Assembly (NCBI GenBank): GCA_023397505.1
Contig: JAEWUC010000003.1
Coordinates: 124,001 to 188,000 of the forward strand
Reading direction: 5' to 3'
DNA from: Bacteroidota bacterium
Lineage (GTDB): Bacteria; Bacteroidota; Ignavibacteria; Ignavibacteriales; Melioribacteraceae
DNA: 64,000 bases
Part shown: positions 9,187 to 17,676 of the stretch, in pieces
Numbering within the stretch: the stretch's first letter is position 1
Layout of the letters: each line of letters begins with the position of its first letter
Position numbers and translations under genes: made by a program
Notes under the pieces: model-generated
What the model saw: the letters and a program-made list of their open reading frames with translations, nothing else
Database searches by the model: none
What the model was told of the DNA's origin: nothing

Positions 9187-10407
9187 ATGAATTTATTCAA
9201 CGGTTCAGCCGCAATGAATATCAAGTTGTTTTTAATAATTATAGGTGTATCAATTGCACTCGGCACTTTGTTCTATACACAAAGCCTTGTTGAAAGATTA
9301 CAAACACGCGAAAAACAAACAGTAAAATTGTACGCTAATAGTTTGGAATTTGCCGCTAACTCCGACAATTTTAACAGCGACGTAACTTTTATTTTTCAAA
9401 ATATAATTCAGAGGATTGATTTCCCTTTAATTCTTACCGACAACAGCGACCCGATTAGTGATAGTGTAATTTTCGGCGGATATAAAAATATTTTTCTCGA
9501 TTCGACTTTATCCGAAAATCAAAGAAGAAAAGTTTTACTTGTGGAATTGGCAGAACTTTCAAAAACTCATGAAGCTATTATTGTTACGGCACCGGACAGC
9601 AGTGTTCTTCAAAAAATTTATTACGGCGATTCCGGTCTTGTAAAACAACTTCGGTATTATCCATATTTTCAAATTGGTTTTGCCTTGCTGTTTATTCTAA
9701 TTGCTTATTCAAGTTTCAGTTACATTAAAAGAAGTGAGCAGAGCAACATTTGGGTGGGAATGTCTAAAGAAACTGCGCACCAACTCGGTACCCCAATTTC
9801 TAGTTTAATGGGTTGGAATGAAATCTTGAAAATGAATTATGCCAATCCCGATAAAGTATTGGATACTTCCGAAGAGATTACAAGTGATTTAAACAGGCTT
9901 AATAAAATAACAAAACGCTTTTCGAAGATTGGCTCCAAGCCGGAACTAAAAGAAGAATCTCCTTATGAAATAATTCAAAAAGTTATTAATTATTTTCAAA
10001 GACGTTTACCGCAGCTTGGTAAAAATGTGAACATTACTCTCGAAGGTGAAAAATATCTAACAACATTTTTGAATGCCGAATTGTTTGAATGGGTAATAGA
10101 AAACTTAATTAAGAACGCACTCGACGCAATAGAAAACAAAGAAGGTAATATCCAATTTGTGGTTACAGCCGGTAAAAATATTATTGATATTGAAGTTAGC
10201 GATAACGGTAAAGGTATAGAATATAAAAACCGTAAGAATATTTTTCGTCCGGGATATTCCACCAAAAGACGCGGCTGGGGTTTGGGATTAAGCTTATCGA
10301 AAAGAATTGTTGAAAATTATCATAACGGTAAAATATTCGTAAAAGATTCGGTAGTTAATTCCGGTACCGTTTTTAAAATTTTAATACCTGCAAAAAAACA
10401 TAATTAG
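9187..10407 (+). CDS. Sensor histidine kinase, no adjacent response regulator
   Basis: A 406-residue membrane kinase. Membrane segments at about 13-28 and 157-173 enclose a ~130-residue extracytoplasmic region. The phospho-accepting histidine is residue 198 in SKETAHQLGTPISSLMGW. The ATPase domain shows NLIKNALDAI, DNGKGI and GLGLSLSKRIVENYH. The HQLGTP form of the H box is common in Bacteroidota-type kinases. No receiver-domain gene lies nearby, so it is an orphan kinase here. Confidence 0.92.
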   Translation: MNLFNGSAAMNIKLFLIIIGVSIALGTLFYTQSLVERLQTREKQTVKLYANSLEFAANSDNFNSDVTFIFQNIIQRIDFPLILTDNSDPISDSVIFGGYKNIFLDSTLSENQRRKVLLVELAELSKTHEAIIVTAPDSSVLQKIYYGDSGLVKQLRYYPYFQIGFALLFILIAYSSFSYIKRSEQSNIWVGMSKETAHQLGTPISSLMGWNEILKMNYANPDKVLDTSEEITSDLNRLNKITKRFSKIGSKPELKEESPYEIIQKVINYFQRRLPQLGKNVNITLEGEKYLTTFLNAELFEWVIENLIKNALDAIENKEGNIQFVVTAGKNIIDIEVSDNGKGIEYKNRKNIFRPGYSTKRRGWGLGLSLSKRIVENYHNGKIFVKDSVVNSGTVFKILIPAKKHN

Positions 10408-10553
10408 TCCCTTCCTCAAAATTGTATTTTTTACACCATTTATTTCTTAAATGATGGAATTAACCCCAACATTTTCTCCCATTATCGAAAGAAATAATAT
10501 TTCATTATTGCCAAAACAAGACTTAAACACACAATAACTTTTGGTATGTTGTT

Positions 10554-10562
10554 TGCTATAAT
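10554..10562 (+). promoter_or_regulatory. Possible extended -10 promoter element
   Basis: TGCTATAAT (TGn-TATAAT) lies in the 296-base gap before the reductase gene and about 45 bases upstream of a strong terminator stem. No convincing -35 is seen, and this differs from the TAnnTTTG elements elsewhere in the window. If used, it would give a short, terminated leader or small RNA of about 75 nt. Confidence 0.3.
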
Positions 10563-10605
10563 AACAGCAACTAATATTATTAGTACCCTCCTTAATTTAC
10601 AAACC

Positions 10606-10645
10606 AACTGCTATGATTTTGCCCTCAATCATAGCAGTTTTTATT
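10606..10645 (+). terminator. Strong rho-independent terminator in the leader of the reductase gene
   Basis: A 13-base perfect stem AACTGCTATGATT (10606-10618) pairs with AATCATAGCAGTT (10627-10639) around an 8-base loop, followed directly by a T-rich tail. It lies about 200 bases after the kinase gene and about 60 bases before the reductase start. It could end the kinase transcript, end a small RNA, or act as an attenuator. Confidence 0.8.
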
Positions 10646-10703
10646 ATCCAATAGAACTATTAGGAAATTCTTCATGTTACATGACTAAAAGAAAGAATAT
10701 TTA

Positions 10704-11765
10704 ATGGGCAGTTTTCACAATCTTGAAATAAAAAAAATCATCAAAGAAACCAAGGATACCGTAAGCTTAATTCTACAAAGTACAAATGGCAAACCGGATT
10801 CATTTTTACCGGGACAGTTTTTAACTTTTTTGTTTAACGAGAATGGAACCGAAACCCGGCGCGGTTATTCAATTTCATCATCGCCGATTGATCTTCCGTA
10901 TTTAAGGGTAACGATTAAAAAAATCCACAAAAATTCTGCAAGCACAAATTGTATTGATGATGCAAAGGTCGGACAAATTATTAAATCTTTACCTCCTCTT
11001 GGTAATTTTATAATTATACCGAATACCGAATCTGATAGAAGTTTTGTTTTTTTTGGTGCCGGGAGTGGAATAACTCCCCTATTTTCTATGATTAAAACTC
11101 TTCTCTATTTAGAAAAGAAAAGTAAAATAGTTTTGGTTTATGGGAATAGGGATGAAGATTCAATCATTTTCAAAAGTGAAATTGATGAATTGCAAAAAAA
11201 ATATTCCGAAAGATTTGAAGTAATGCATATTCTCTCTCAACCTCATTCCGAATGGAACGGATTTCAAGGACGAATTACAAAAGACCTTGCTTACAAATTG
11301 TTAGCATCATTTAAAACTATAAATCCAGTTGAGGCAAATTATTATTTATGTGGTCCCGGTGGGATGATGGAGAATGTAATCGGTGCATTAGATGAAATAA
11401 AAATTGATCATAAAAAAATTCACCGGGAAAATTTTGAAGTAAAAATAGTAGATGAGCACGATGAAATTGAAGAAATTGAACGAGATGTAACTATTTTTAT
11501 AAATGGCGATAAACATAAGGTAACCGTTAAACCGGGTGAATCAATTTTACAAAAAGCACTTGAACTTGGATTGGAAATACCCAATTCATGTCAAATTGGT
11601 GAATGCGGAACTTGCCGTGCACGTTTACTTTCTGGTAAAATAAGATTGGTTTCTCAAACAGCCCTTTCGGACGAGGACATCAAAGACGGATATTGCCTTA
11701 CATGTGTTGGTTACCCTGCAAGTGATAATGTTGTCGTCCTCTACGAAAATCCTTTCGACGATTAA
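10704..11765 (+). CDS. Flavin reductase fused to a [2Fe-2S] ferredoxin domain (PaaE/Hcr type)
   Basis: A 353-residue electron-transfer protein. The FAD-binding part has RRGYSISSSP. The NAD(P)H domain has FFGAGSGITPLFSMI and YYLCGPGGMM. The C-terminal plant-type ferredoxin carries cysteines 296, 301, 304 and 334, exactly the C-x4-C-x2-C-x29-C spacing of a [2Fe-2S] site. This architecture serves oxygenase or hybrid-cluster-protein reductases such as PaaE and Hcr. No oxygenase or hybrid-cluster gene lies nearby, so the partner is unknown. Confidence 0.9.
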   Translation: MGSFHNLEIKKIIKETKDTVSLILQSTNGKPDSFLPGQFLTFLFNENGTETRRGYSISSSPIDLPYLRVTIKKIHKNSASTNCIDDAKVGQIIKSLPPLGNFIIIPNTESDRSFVFFGAGSGITPLFSMIKTLLYLEKKSKIVLVYGNRDEDSIIFKSEIDELQKKYSERFEVMHILSQPHSEWNGFQGRITKDLAYKLLASFKTINPVEANYYLCGPGGMMENVIGALDEIKIDHKKIHRENFEVKIVDEHDEIEEIERDVTIFINGDKHKVTVKPGESILQKALELGLEIPNSCQIGECGTCRARLLSGKIRLVSQTALSDEDIKDGYCLTCVGYPASDNVVVLYENPFDD

Positions 11766-11808
11766 ATCCATAAATGTTTTTCCAGGTTTTATCTTTAAAT
11801 AATTTCAC

Positions 11809-11816
11809 TAAATTTG
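11809..11816 (+). promoter_or_regulatory. TAnnTTTG-type promoter element
   Basis: TAAATTTG, matching the -7 box of Bacteroidota housekeeping promoters, lies 30 bases before the dCMP deaminase start. A T-rich stretch about 19 bases upstream could serve as a weak -33 box. Confidence 0.45.
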
Positions 11817-11845
11817 CCCACAGTAAAAATTGTTTGGAGAATTAA

Positions 11846-12346
11846 ATGTCAAGTACCGGTTCTAAAAGGCCATCATGGGATGAATATTTTTTAAAGGTAG
11901 CAATGCTTGTTTCGGAACGAGCAACATGTCCGCGTATGCATTGCGGTTGTGTTTTGGTTAGAGATAAGCAAATTTTATCAACGGGTTATAACGGTTCTAT
12001 TCCCGGTGATGATCACTGCGAAGATGCGGGATGCATGATTGTTGATAATCATTGTGTGCGTACAATTCATGCAGAAATGAATGCAATACTTCAATGCTCA
12101 TCTCACGGAGTTAGTACAGAGGGCGCAACAGCGTATGTAACTAATATGCCGTGTACAAACTGTGCAAAGGCATTAATCACTGCCGGCATAAAAGAGGTTG
12201 TGATTTTTTCTGATTACCACGATACTCTTGCTGAAGAATTTTTTTATAAAGCAAAAGTGAATATAAAACGATTACCTATGCCTGGGAAAAGTATCGAATA
12301 TAATCTCGATAGTTTCAAATCGGCAAAAAAGTTTAATGAAAAGTGA
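11846..12346 (+). CDS. Deoxycytidylate (dCMP) deaminase family protein
   Basis: A 166-residue zinc deaminase. The motif HAEMNAILQ supplies the zinc histidine and catalytic glutamate, and PCTNCAKALI the two zinc cysteines. Additional cysteine/histidine residues in RMHCGCVLVR and DHCEDAGC are typical of the dCMP deaminase/ComEB branch. The enzyme converts dCMP to dUMP for dTMP synthesis. A GGAG ribosome-binding site precedes the ATG. Its last 11 bases overlap the small ORF at 12336. Confidence 0.93.
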   Translation: MSSTGSKRPSWDEYFLKVAMLVSERATCPRMHCGCVLVRDKQILSTGYNGSIPGDDHCEDAGCMIVDNHCVRTIHAEMNAILQCSSHGVSTEGATAYVTNMPCTNCAKALITAGIKEVVIFSDYHDTLAEEFFYKAKVNIKRLPMPGKSIEYNLDSFKSAKKFNEK

Positions 12347-12455
12347 TAGCCGATCTTCGCATCAGTTCATAAAAAGACTTGAAACCACAAGAATAGCAAG
12401 GAAAATAAACGCGAAAAGAGTTATATTCGACGCGTTATTTGGTAAAATAGAATGA
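12336..12455 (+). CDS. Small basic ORF of 39 residues bridging the deaminase and polyphosphate kinase genes
   Basis: An ATG at 12336, inside the end of the deaminase gene, opens a 39-codon frame rich in K and R (SSHQFIKRLETTRIARKINA in the first half). Its TGA overlaps the ppk1 ATG as ATGA. Overlap on both sides is the geometry of translational coupling, and it fills the whole 105-base gap between the genes. No family is recognised. Chance openness over 39 codons is possible, so this is tentative. Confidence 0.45.
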   Translation: MKSDSRSSHQFIKRLETTRIARKINAKRVIFDALFGKIE

Positions 12456-14584
12456 AAATGACAAAAGAAAATCTTCAGAGATATTATAAAGACGGCAATT
12501 TCTTCAACAGGGATTTAAGCTGGCTGGAATTCAACCGGAGAGTTCTTGAAGAAGCGCTTAATCCTGAACTTCCTCTGCTCGACAAAATAAAATTCATTTC
12601 AATTTTCTTTTCTAACTTGGATGAATTTTACATGATTCGTGTTTCCGGTTTGAAAGAGCAGGTACGCGCAAATGTGATTGATACATCTATCGACGGATTA
12701 AGTCCTATAGAACAATTACGCCGTATTGAAAAAACCGTGCAGCCGATGGTTGAGCAAATTTATGATTTCTTCAATAATTATGTCCTCAAAGAACTTAGGC
12801 GTAATAAAATTTTACTGTGCGATTTAAATGAGTTAAACAAAGATGAACGTGACGGGTTAAACAATTATTTTCTTAAAGAGATTTATCCAGTTTTAACTCC
12901 GCTTGCTTTCGATCCAGGCAGACCGTTTCCTTATATCTCAAACCTAAGTTTAAGCTTTGCAATTTTAGTTAAAAAACCAAATGGTGAAAAACATTTTGCT
13001 CGTGTCAAAATACCTGGCATTCTACCGCGTCTTCTGCGCATTGATCAGATTGTCGGAACGAAATGTTCGAACGACTCCGACGGTTCTGTTAAATACATTT
13101 GGATAGGAGATTTAATCCGATCAAACCTTGCAATGTTATTCCATGGTTTTGAAATACTTGAAGCATACCGATTTAGAATTACACGTGATACCGATCTCGA
13201 AATTCAAGAAGATGAAGCTGATGATCTCCTTCAGGTAATTGAAGAAAATATAAAACAAAGAAAATTCGGTTCTGTAGTTCGACTTGAAGTTGAAAAACTA
13301 ATGCCGTCCTATATGGTTGATACTCTTGTAAAAAATTTGGAAATAAATAACGATGATGTTCATGTTATTAACGGTAATCTTGGCTTAAGCGATATTATGC
13401 AATTATATGAATTACCGTTTCATCATTTAAAAGAAAAGCCATTTCATCCGGTAACACCCGAAATTTTTGAAGAAGAAGAAAATTTTTTCACGATGATAAA
13501 ACGAAAAGATATTCTTCTTAATCATCCGTACGAATCTTTTTCACCAGTTGTGGATTTTATAAAAGCTGCCTCAAAAGACCCTGATGTGCTTGCCATTAAG
13601 CAGACTTTATATAGAGTTGGCCCAAACTCACCGATAGTAAAATATTTAATTGAAGCTGCTGAACGCAAAAAACAAGTTGCAGTTCTAGTTGAATTAAAAG
13701 CACGTTTTGATGAAGAGAACAACATCTATTGGGCTCGTGAACTTGAAAAAGCAGGTGTTCATGTGGTTTATGGTTTGGTTGGATTGAAAACTCATGCAAA
13801 GATGACCCTCATTGTACGCAAAGAAATTGACGGCGTTAAAAGATATGTTCATTTGAGCACCGGCAATTATAATTTGTCAACTGCAAAATTGTATACCGAT
13901 CTTGGCTTGTTCACAGCCAATGAAGAAATTTGCGCCGATGTCTCGGAAATTTTCAATTACTTAACCGGGTACTCAGAACAAAATACATATAGAAAATTAT
14001 TTGTTGCGCCTATCAACAAGCGTCAACGCTTTTTAGAAATGATAGACCGCGAAATAAAAAATGTTAAAAACGGCGGGAAAGGACATTTGATTTTTAAACT
14101 GAATTCTCTCGTCGATCCTGCCTTAATTGCAGCTTTGTACGAAGCTTCCAGCAAAGGTGTTAAAATTGATTTGATTGTCCGCGGTATTTGCTGTCTCGTT
14201 CCGCAAGTTCCCGGACTTAGCGACAATATTAGAGTTACAAGCATCGTTGGAAGATTTCTTGAACACAGCAGAATTTATTATTTCTTTAATAACGGTGAAA
14301 AGGAAATTTATTTAAGCAGTGCTGATATTATGCAGAGAAATCTCGACAGGAGAGTTGAAACAACTTTCCCTATTGAAGACAATGATCATAAAAAGTTTTT
14401 GAAAGAGGAAATACTTGATACCTGCCTGAATGACAATGTAAAAGCAAGAGTTTTGTTGCCTACAGGATTATATGCATTTAATCATCCTGTGTACAATGAA
14501 GAAAATATGAATCATCAGGAATATTTAATGAATAGTGTTAGTAAAAGTTATAAAAAGATAATTCCACGGGAATCCGTAGAGTAA
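12452..14584 (+). CDS. ppk1: Polyphosphate kinase 1
   Basis: A 710-residue PPK1 that reversibly transfers the ATP gamma-phosphate to polyphosphate. The N-terminal region has NRDLSWLEFNRRVLEEA. The catalytic histidines are residues 448 (GLKTHAKM) and 467 (HLSTGNYN), 19 residues apart as in characterised PPK1, with a further histidine at 605 (FLEHSRIYYF). Length is normal. Two ATGs (12452 and 12458) are possible starts; the first overlaps the small ORF's stop. Confidence 0.97.
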   Translation: MKMTKENLQRYYKDGNFFNRDLSWLEFNRRVLEEALNPELPLLDKIKFISIFFSNLDEFYMIRVSGLKEQVRANVIDTSIDGLSPIEQLRRIEKTVQPMVEQIYDFFNNYVLKELRRNKILLCDLNELNKDERDGLNNYFLKEIYPVLTPLAFDPGRPFPYISNLSLSFAILVKKPNGEKHFARVKIPGILPRLLRIDQIVGTKCSNDSDGSVKYIWIGDLIRSNLAMLFHGFEILEAYRFRITRDTDLEIQEDEADDLLQVIEENIKQRKFGSVVRLEVEKLMPSYMVDTLVKNLEINNDDVHVINGNLGLSDIMQLYELPFHHLKEKPFHPVTPEIFEEEENFFTMIKRKDILLNHPYESFSPVVDFIKAASKDPDVLAIKQTLYRVGPNSPIVKYLIEAAERKKQVAVLVELKARFDEENNIYWARELEKAGVHVVYGLVGLKTHAKMTLIVRKEIDGVKRYVHLSTGNYNLSTAKLYTDLGLFTANEEICADVSEIFNYLTGYSEQNTYRKLFVAPINKRQRFLEMIDREIKNVKNGGKGHLIFKLNSLVDPALIAALYEASSKGVKIDLIVRGICCLVPQVPGLSDNIRVTSIVGRFLEHSRIYYFFNNGEKEIYLSSADIMQRNLDRRVETTFPIEDNDHKKFLKEEILDTCLNDNVKARVLLPTGLYAFNHPVYNEENMNHQEYLMNSVSKSYKKIIPRESVE

Positions 14585-14615
14585 GAAATCATTTCCGAGA
14601 AATTACAGTATTTTC

Positions 14616-15410
14616 CTAATTTGGTAATCTCATCGAAAAACCAACCTGACCGAAATAATCTGTTTCTTTATTGAAAATTAATGAACCGAGGGAAAAATCA
14701 ATTTGTATATTTTCTTTTTGAAGATAAGCAAAACCAAAATGTGCATTATTCTTCGGCAATACTTTATCCGATGAGTCACCGAAGTATTCTATAAAAGCTG
14801 TCCATCTATCATCTATAGAAATACTCATCGATATTGAATAATCAAGTGTAAAATCGTTGATAGATTTAATTTTCGAAGAGCCGAGATTCATTCCTAAACT
14901 GATTATTTCACTAATTGATTTATCAAACGCAAATATAATTCCCGGCTCAAACTTATCCGGGCGTAGTTTTTCATTCCCGAATGGTAAAGCAACTTCTAAA
15001 ATAACCGCGATGTTATTCAGTATGCCTCCATCTTTTATTAATTGAAATTTTGATCCGATAAAGATTCCTTGCAAACCCTGCAAAGTTGATTTTTCAAATT
15101 CTGCCGTCGTCTTACCTAAAAAGTATTCTCCGCCAAATCTTAATTCTATATTATCATTGATTCCGTAACGGCATAATGTTGAGGCAAGAATTAAGTTCTC
15201 ATTTTCATACTCTATAGAATGTTCAACAAATTTTTGTTTTTGAAACATAAAGCCTGTTTCAATCTGTAAAGTATTTATGGGTACAACAGCAGCTGATTCG
15301 GTAATATCCGGACGGTCGGTAATTAATTCGGAATCTGTCTGCATAAATATTTTTTGCGACCAAGTTAATGACAACATAAAAAATAGTATGAATATCCATT
15401 TATTAAACAT
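14616..15410 (-). CDS. Outer-membrane beta-barrel-like protein, MetA-pathway/transporter type
   Basis: A 264-residue protein with a signal peptide (about 1-20) followed by alternating polar/hydrophobic strands. The N-terminal SELITDRPDITESAAVVPINTLQIE block resembles the 'putative MetA-pathway of phenol degradation' family of outer-membrane proteins. It starts one base after the FeoB permease stop, so it is the last gene of the iron operon. A role in metal passage across the outer membrane is inference from position only. Confidence 0.65.
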   Translation of the reverse strand: MFNKWIFILFFMLSLTWSQKIFMQTDSELITDRPDITESAAVVPINTLQIETGFMFQKQKFVEHSIEYENENLILASTLCRYGINDNIELRFGGEYFLGKTTAEFEKSTLQGLQGIFIGSKFQLIKDGGILNNIAVILEVALPFGNEKLRPDKFEPGIIFAFDKSISEIISLGMNLGSSKIKSINDFTLDYSISMSISIDDRWTAFIEYFGDSSDKVLPKNNAHFGFAYLQKENIQIDFSLGSLIFNKETDYFGQVGFSMRLPN

Positions 15411-15411
15411 A

Positions 15412-16842
15412 TTATGCTAACAATCTCCAAATTTGAGTAATCATAAAGGTTATTGATAATCCCATTACGATTGGAAGAAATGTAGAAATTAAAGTCCACT
15501 TTAAACTTCCCGTTTCTTTATAAATTGTATAGATAGTAGTTGAACAAGGATTATGAAGTAAACTGAAAATCATCAAATTAATTCCTGTTAAAACCGTCCA
15601 TCCCCCTGCTTGCAAAACTTTAGCAACATCGGCAGTAGAATCCATTTCAAACATAACCCCTGCACCTGGGCCAACACCATGTATTCCGGCAGTTAAAACT
15701 GTCAGCATAAGTATTGTCGGAATTACAATTTCATTTGCGGGGATCGCAATAATGTAAGCCAAAAGAATTACACCGTTCAAGCCAATAAATAAAGCATAGG
15801 GGTTTGACCAATCAACAAAATACTGCGCCAGACTAAGTTCATCAATGTGAACGTTGGCAACAAGCCAAATAACTACTCCGGCAGGCGCGGCAAAAACAAT
15901 TGCACGCCATAGTACAAATAATGTTCTGTCAATTAAAGAAGTATAAAGTGTTTGCAATATTCGCGGCGGGCGGTATGGCGGTAACTCCAAACTAAATGCA
16001 GATGCTTCTCCTTTTAAAACTGATTTTGAAAGTCCCCATGAAACTAGTAAACTAAATACGATACCTAGAATTGCAACACTAACAACTGCTGCCGCTGATG
16101 CAAGTCCGGCCAAATAAGAAGGGACCAACCCGCCGATAAAAATTGTAGCAATTAAAATTTGTGTTGGCCATCTTCCATTGCATAAAGAAAAATTATTTGT
16201 AATTATTGCAATAACTCTTTCTCGCGGACTATCAATAATCCTGGCTGCAATAACACCCGCAGCGTTGCATCCAAAACCCATACTCATCGTTAATGCTTGT
16301 TTGCCGTGAGCCCCGACTCTTTTATAAATATTATCCATGTTGAATGCGACACGCGGCAGGTATCCGAAATCTTCCAAAAGTGTAAACACAGGGAAAAATA
16401 TTGCCATCGGTGGAAGCATAACGCTTACAACCCAAGCCATAGCAAGATAAGCGCCGTCAATAAATACTCCGCTTATCCACCATGGAGTGTTTATAGCGGC
16501 TGCAATATTATTAAGCCAAGGATGAATTTTATCAACAAGTACAGAGGCTATCATCGCTGACGGAACATTAGCACCGATAATTGTAATCCAAAAAACTGCG
16601 GCGAGAATTAAAAACATTATCGGGAATCCCGTCCACTTGCTAGTAACCAATTTATCCACAAAACGATCGACATCGAATTTAGGTTTTTCACCGACACGCG
16701 TAACAACTTTAGAAGCTATTTCTTCAGCATTTTTATAAATCGATTCCATTATAGAATCATGTAAATTTTCGCCTATTTCCCAACGCATTTTATTTGCTGA
16801 TGCAATCAATTCTTCTCTTTTATTTTCACTTGTTTGTTTCAT
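15412..16842 (-). CDS. feoB: FeoB membrane permease half (split FeoB)
   Basis: A 476-residue multi-pass protein holding the two Gate domains and core of the ferrous iron transporter, without the GTPase. Family blocks seen are LLEDFGYLPRVAFNMD, MGFGCNAAGVIAARIIDSPRERVIAI and the C-terminal NPCSTTIYTIYKETGS. The GTPase half is encoded 24 bases upstream as a separate protein. About 50 soluble residues precede the first membrane helix. Confidence 0.92.
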   Translation of the reverse strand: MKQTSENKREELIASANKMRWEIGENLHDSIMESIYKNAEEIASKVVTRVGEKPKFDVDRFVDKLVTSKWTGFPIMFLILAAVFWITIIGANVPSAMIASVLVDKIHPWLNNIAAAINTPWWISGVFIDGAYLAMAWVVSVMLPPMAIFFPVFTLLEDFGYLPRVAFNMDNIYKRVGAHGKQALTMSMGFGCNAAGVIAARIIDSPRERVIAIITNNFSLCNGRWPTQILIATIFIGGLVPSYLAGLASAAAVVSVAILGIVFSLLVSWGLSKSVLKGEASAFSLELPPYRPPRILQTLYTSLIDRTLFVLWRAIVFAAPAGVVIWLVANVHIDELSLAQYFVDWSNPYALFIGLNGVILLAYIIAIPANEIVIPTILMLTVLTAGIHGVGPGAGVMFEMDSTADVAKVLQAGGWTVLTGINLMIFSLLHNPCSTTIYTIYKETGSLKWTLISTFLPIVMGLSITFMITQIWRLLA

Positions 16843-16866
16843 TTTAGATTCTCTTTGATTTAAAAA

Positions 16867-17676
16867 TCACTCACCGATTTTTTCTGCCGGTCTTAAATTT
16901 CCGATTTCACCGGATCGAACTGCTTCAATAATGCTTTGATCTCCTTCAAGCAATCTTAATGCAATCCACCGCGTGTTAGGCAAATCCGGAAATTGCGCTG
17001 CAATTTTGTCATTCAATTCATCGACAGCATTACTAACATTTTTTATTTCATTACTTATTCTATGAGGTTTGCAAATAAATTGTCCCGTGGCAACTTCATG
17101 AATAGCTTTTAGCAATTCCGGTATTCCAACTCCTTGCCTAGCGGCTGCCGGAATAACGGGAATGCCGAGATTTTTTGCCAACAATCTATTATCAACATTT
17201 AATTTATGTCTCTTCGCTTCATCAATTAAATTCAAACACAGAACAGCGCGGTCTGTAATTTCCAAAACTTGCAAAACCATATTCAAATTCCTTTCGAGCC
17301 GCGATGCATCAACAACAATAATTGTTACATCCGGCTGACCAAATAAAATGAAATCACGGGCTATTTCTTCATCGGTACTAGTTGAAAGTAATGAATACGT
17401 TCCCGGCAAGTCAACAATTTTATATCTCTTTTCGCCGTATGAAAACGCGCCTTCTGCCCTGCCGACGGTTTTACCAGGCCAATTTCCTGTATGCTGACGA
17501 AGTCCGGTTAGACTATTGAAAACAGTACTTTTGCCCGTGTTAGGATTTCCGGCGAGCGCAACAACATAATCGGTTTCTGACATATCAATTCCCAACTTGA
17601 CAAGATTAGCCAAATTATGAGCCGGGCATGTTGCGCAGTTTGAATTTATAATTGCATTTTTATTTTCAACGCTCAT
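16867..17676 (-). CDS. feoB: FeoB GTPase half with N-terminal Cys motif (split FeoB)
   Basis: A 269-residue G protein. G1 is GNPNTGKST, G3 is DLPGTYSL, and G4 is NLIDEAKRH. The following ~70 residues form the helical regulatory part of NFeoB. A ~33-residue extension before the G domain carries C14, C17 and H20 (NCATCPAHN). The start overlaps the upstream regulator's stop by four bases. The transmembrane domain is on the next gene, so FeoB is split rather than truncated. Confidence 0.93.
   Translation of the reverse strand: MSVENKNAIINSNCATCPAHNLANLVKLGIDMSETDYVVALAGNPNTGKSTVFNSLTGLRQHTGNWPGKTVGRAEGAFSYGEKRYKIVDLPGTYSLLSTSTDEEIARDFILFGQPDVTIIVVDASRLERNLNMVLQVLEITDRAVLCLNLIDEAKRHKLNVDNRLLAKNLGIPVIPAAARQGVGIPELLKAIHEVATGQFICKPHRISNEIKNVSNAVDELNDKIAAQFPDLPNTRWIALRLLEGDQSIIEAVRSGEIGNLRPAEKIGE

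Noticed and set aside
11846..12346. ComEB competence role for the deaminase
   Set aside because: No competence genes lie nearby. The sequence supports a dCMP deaminase only.
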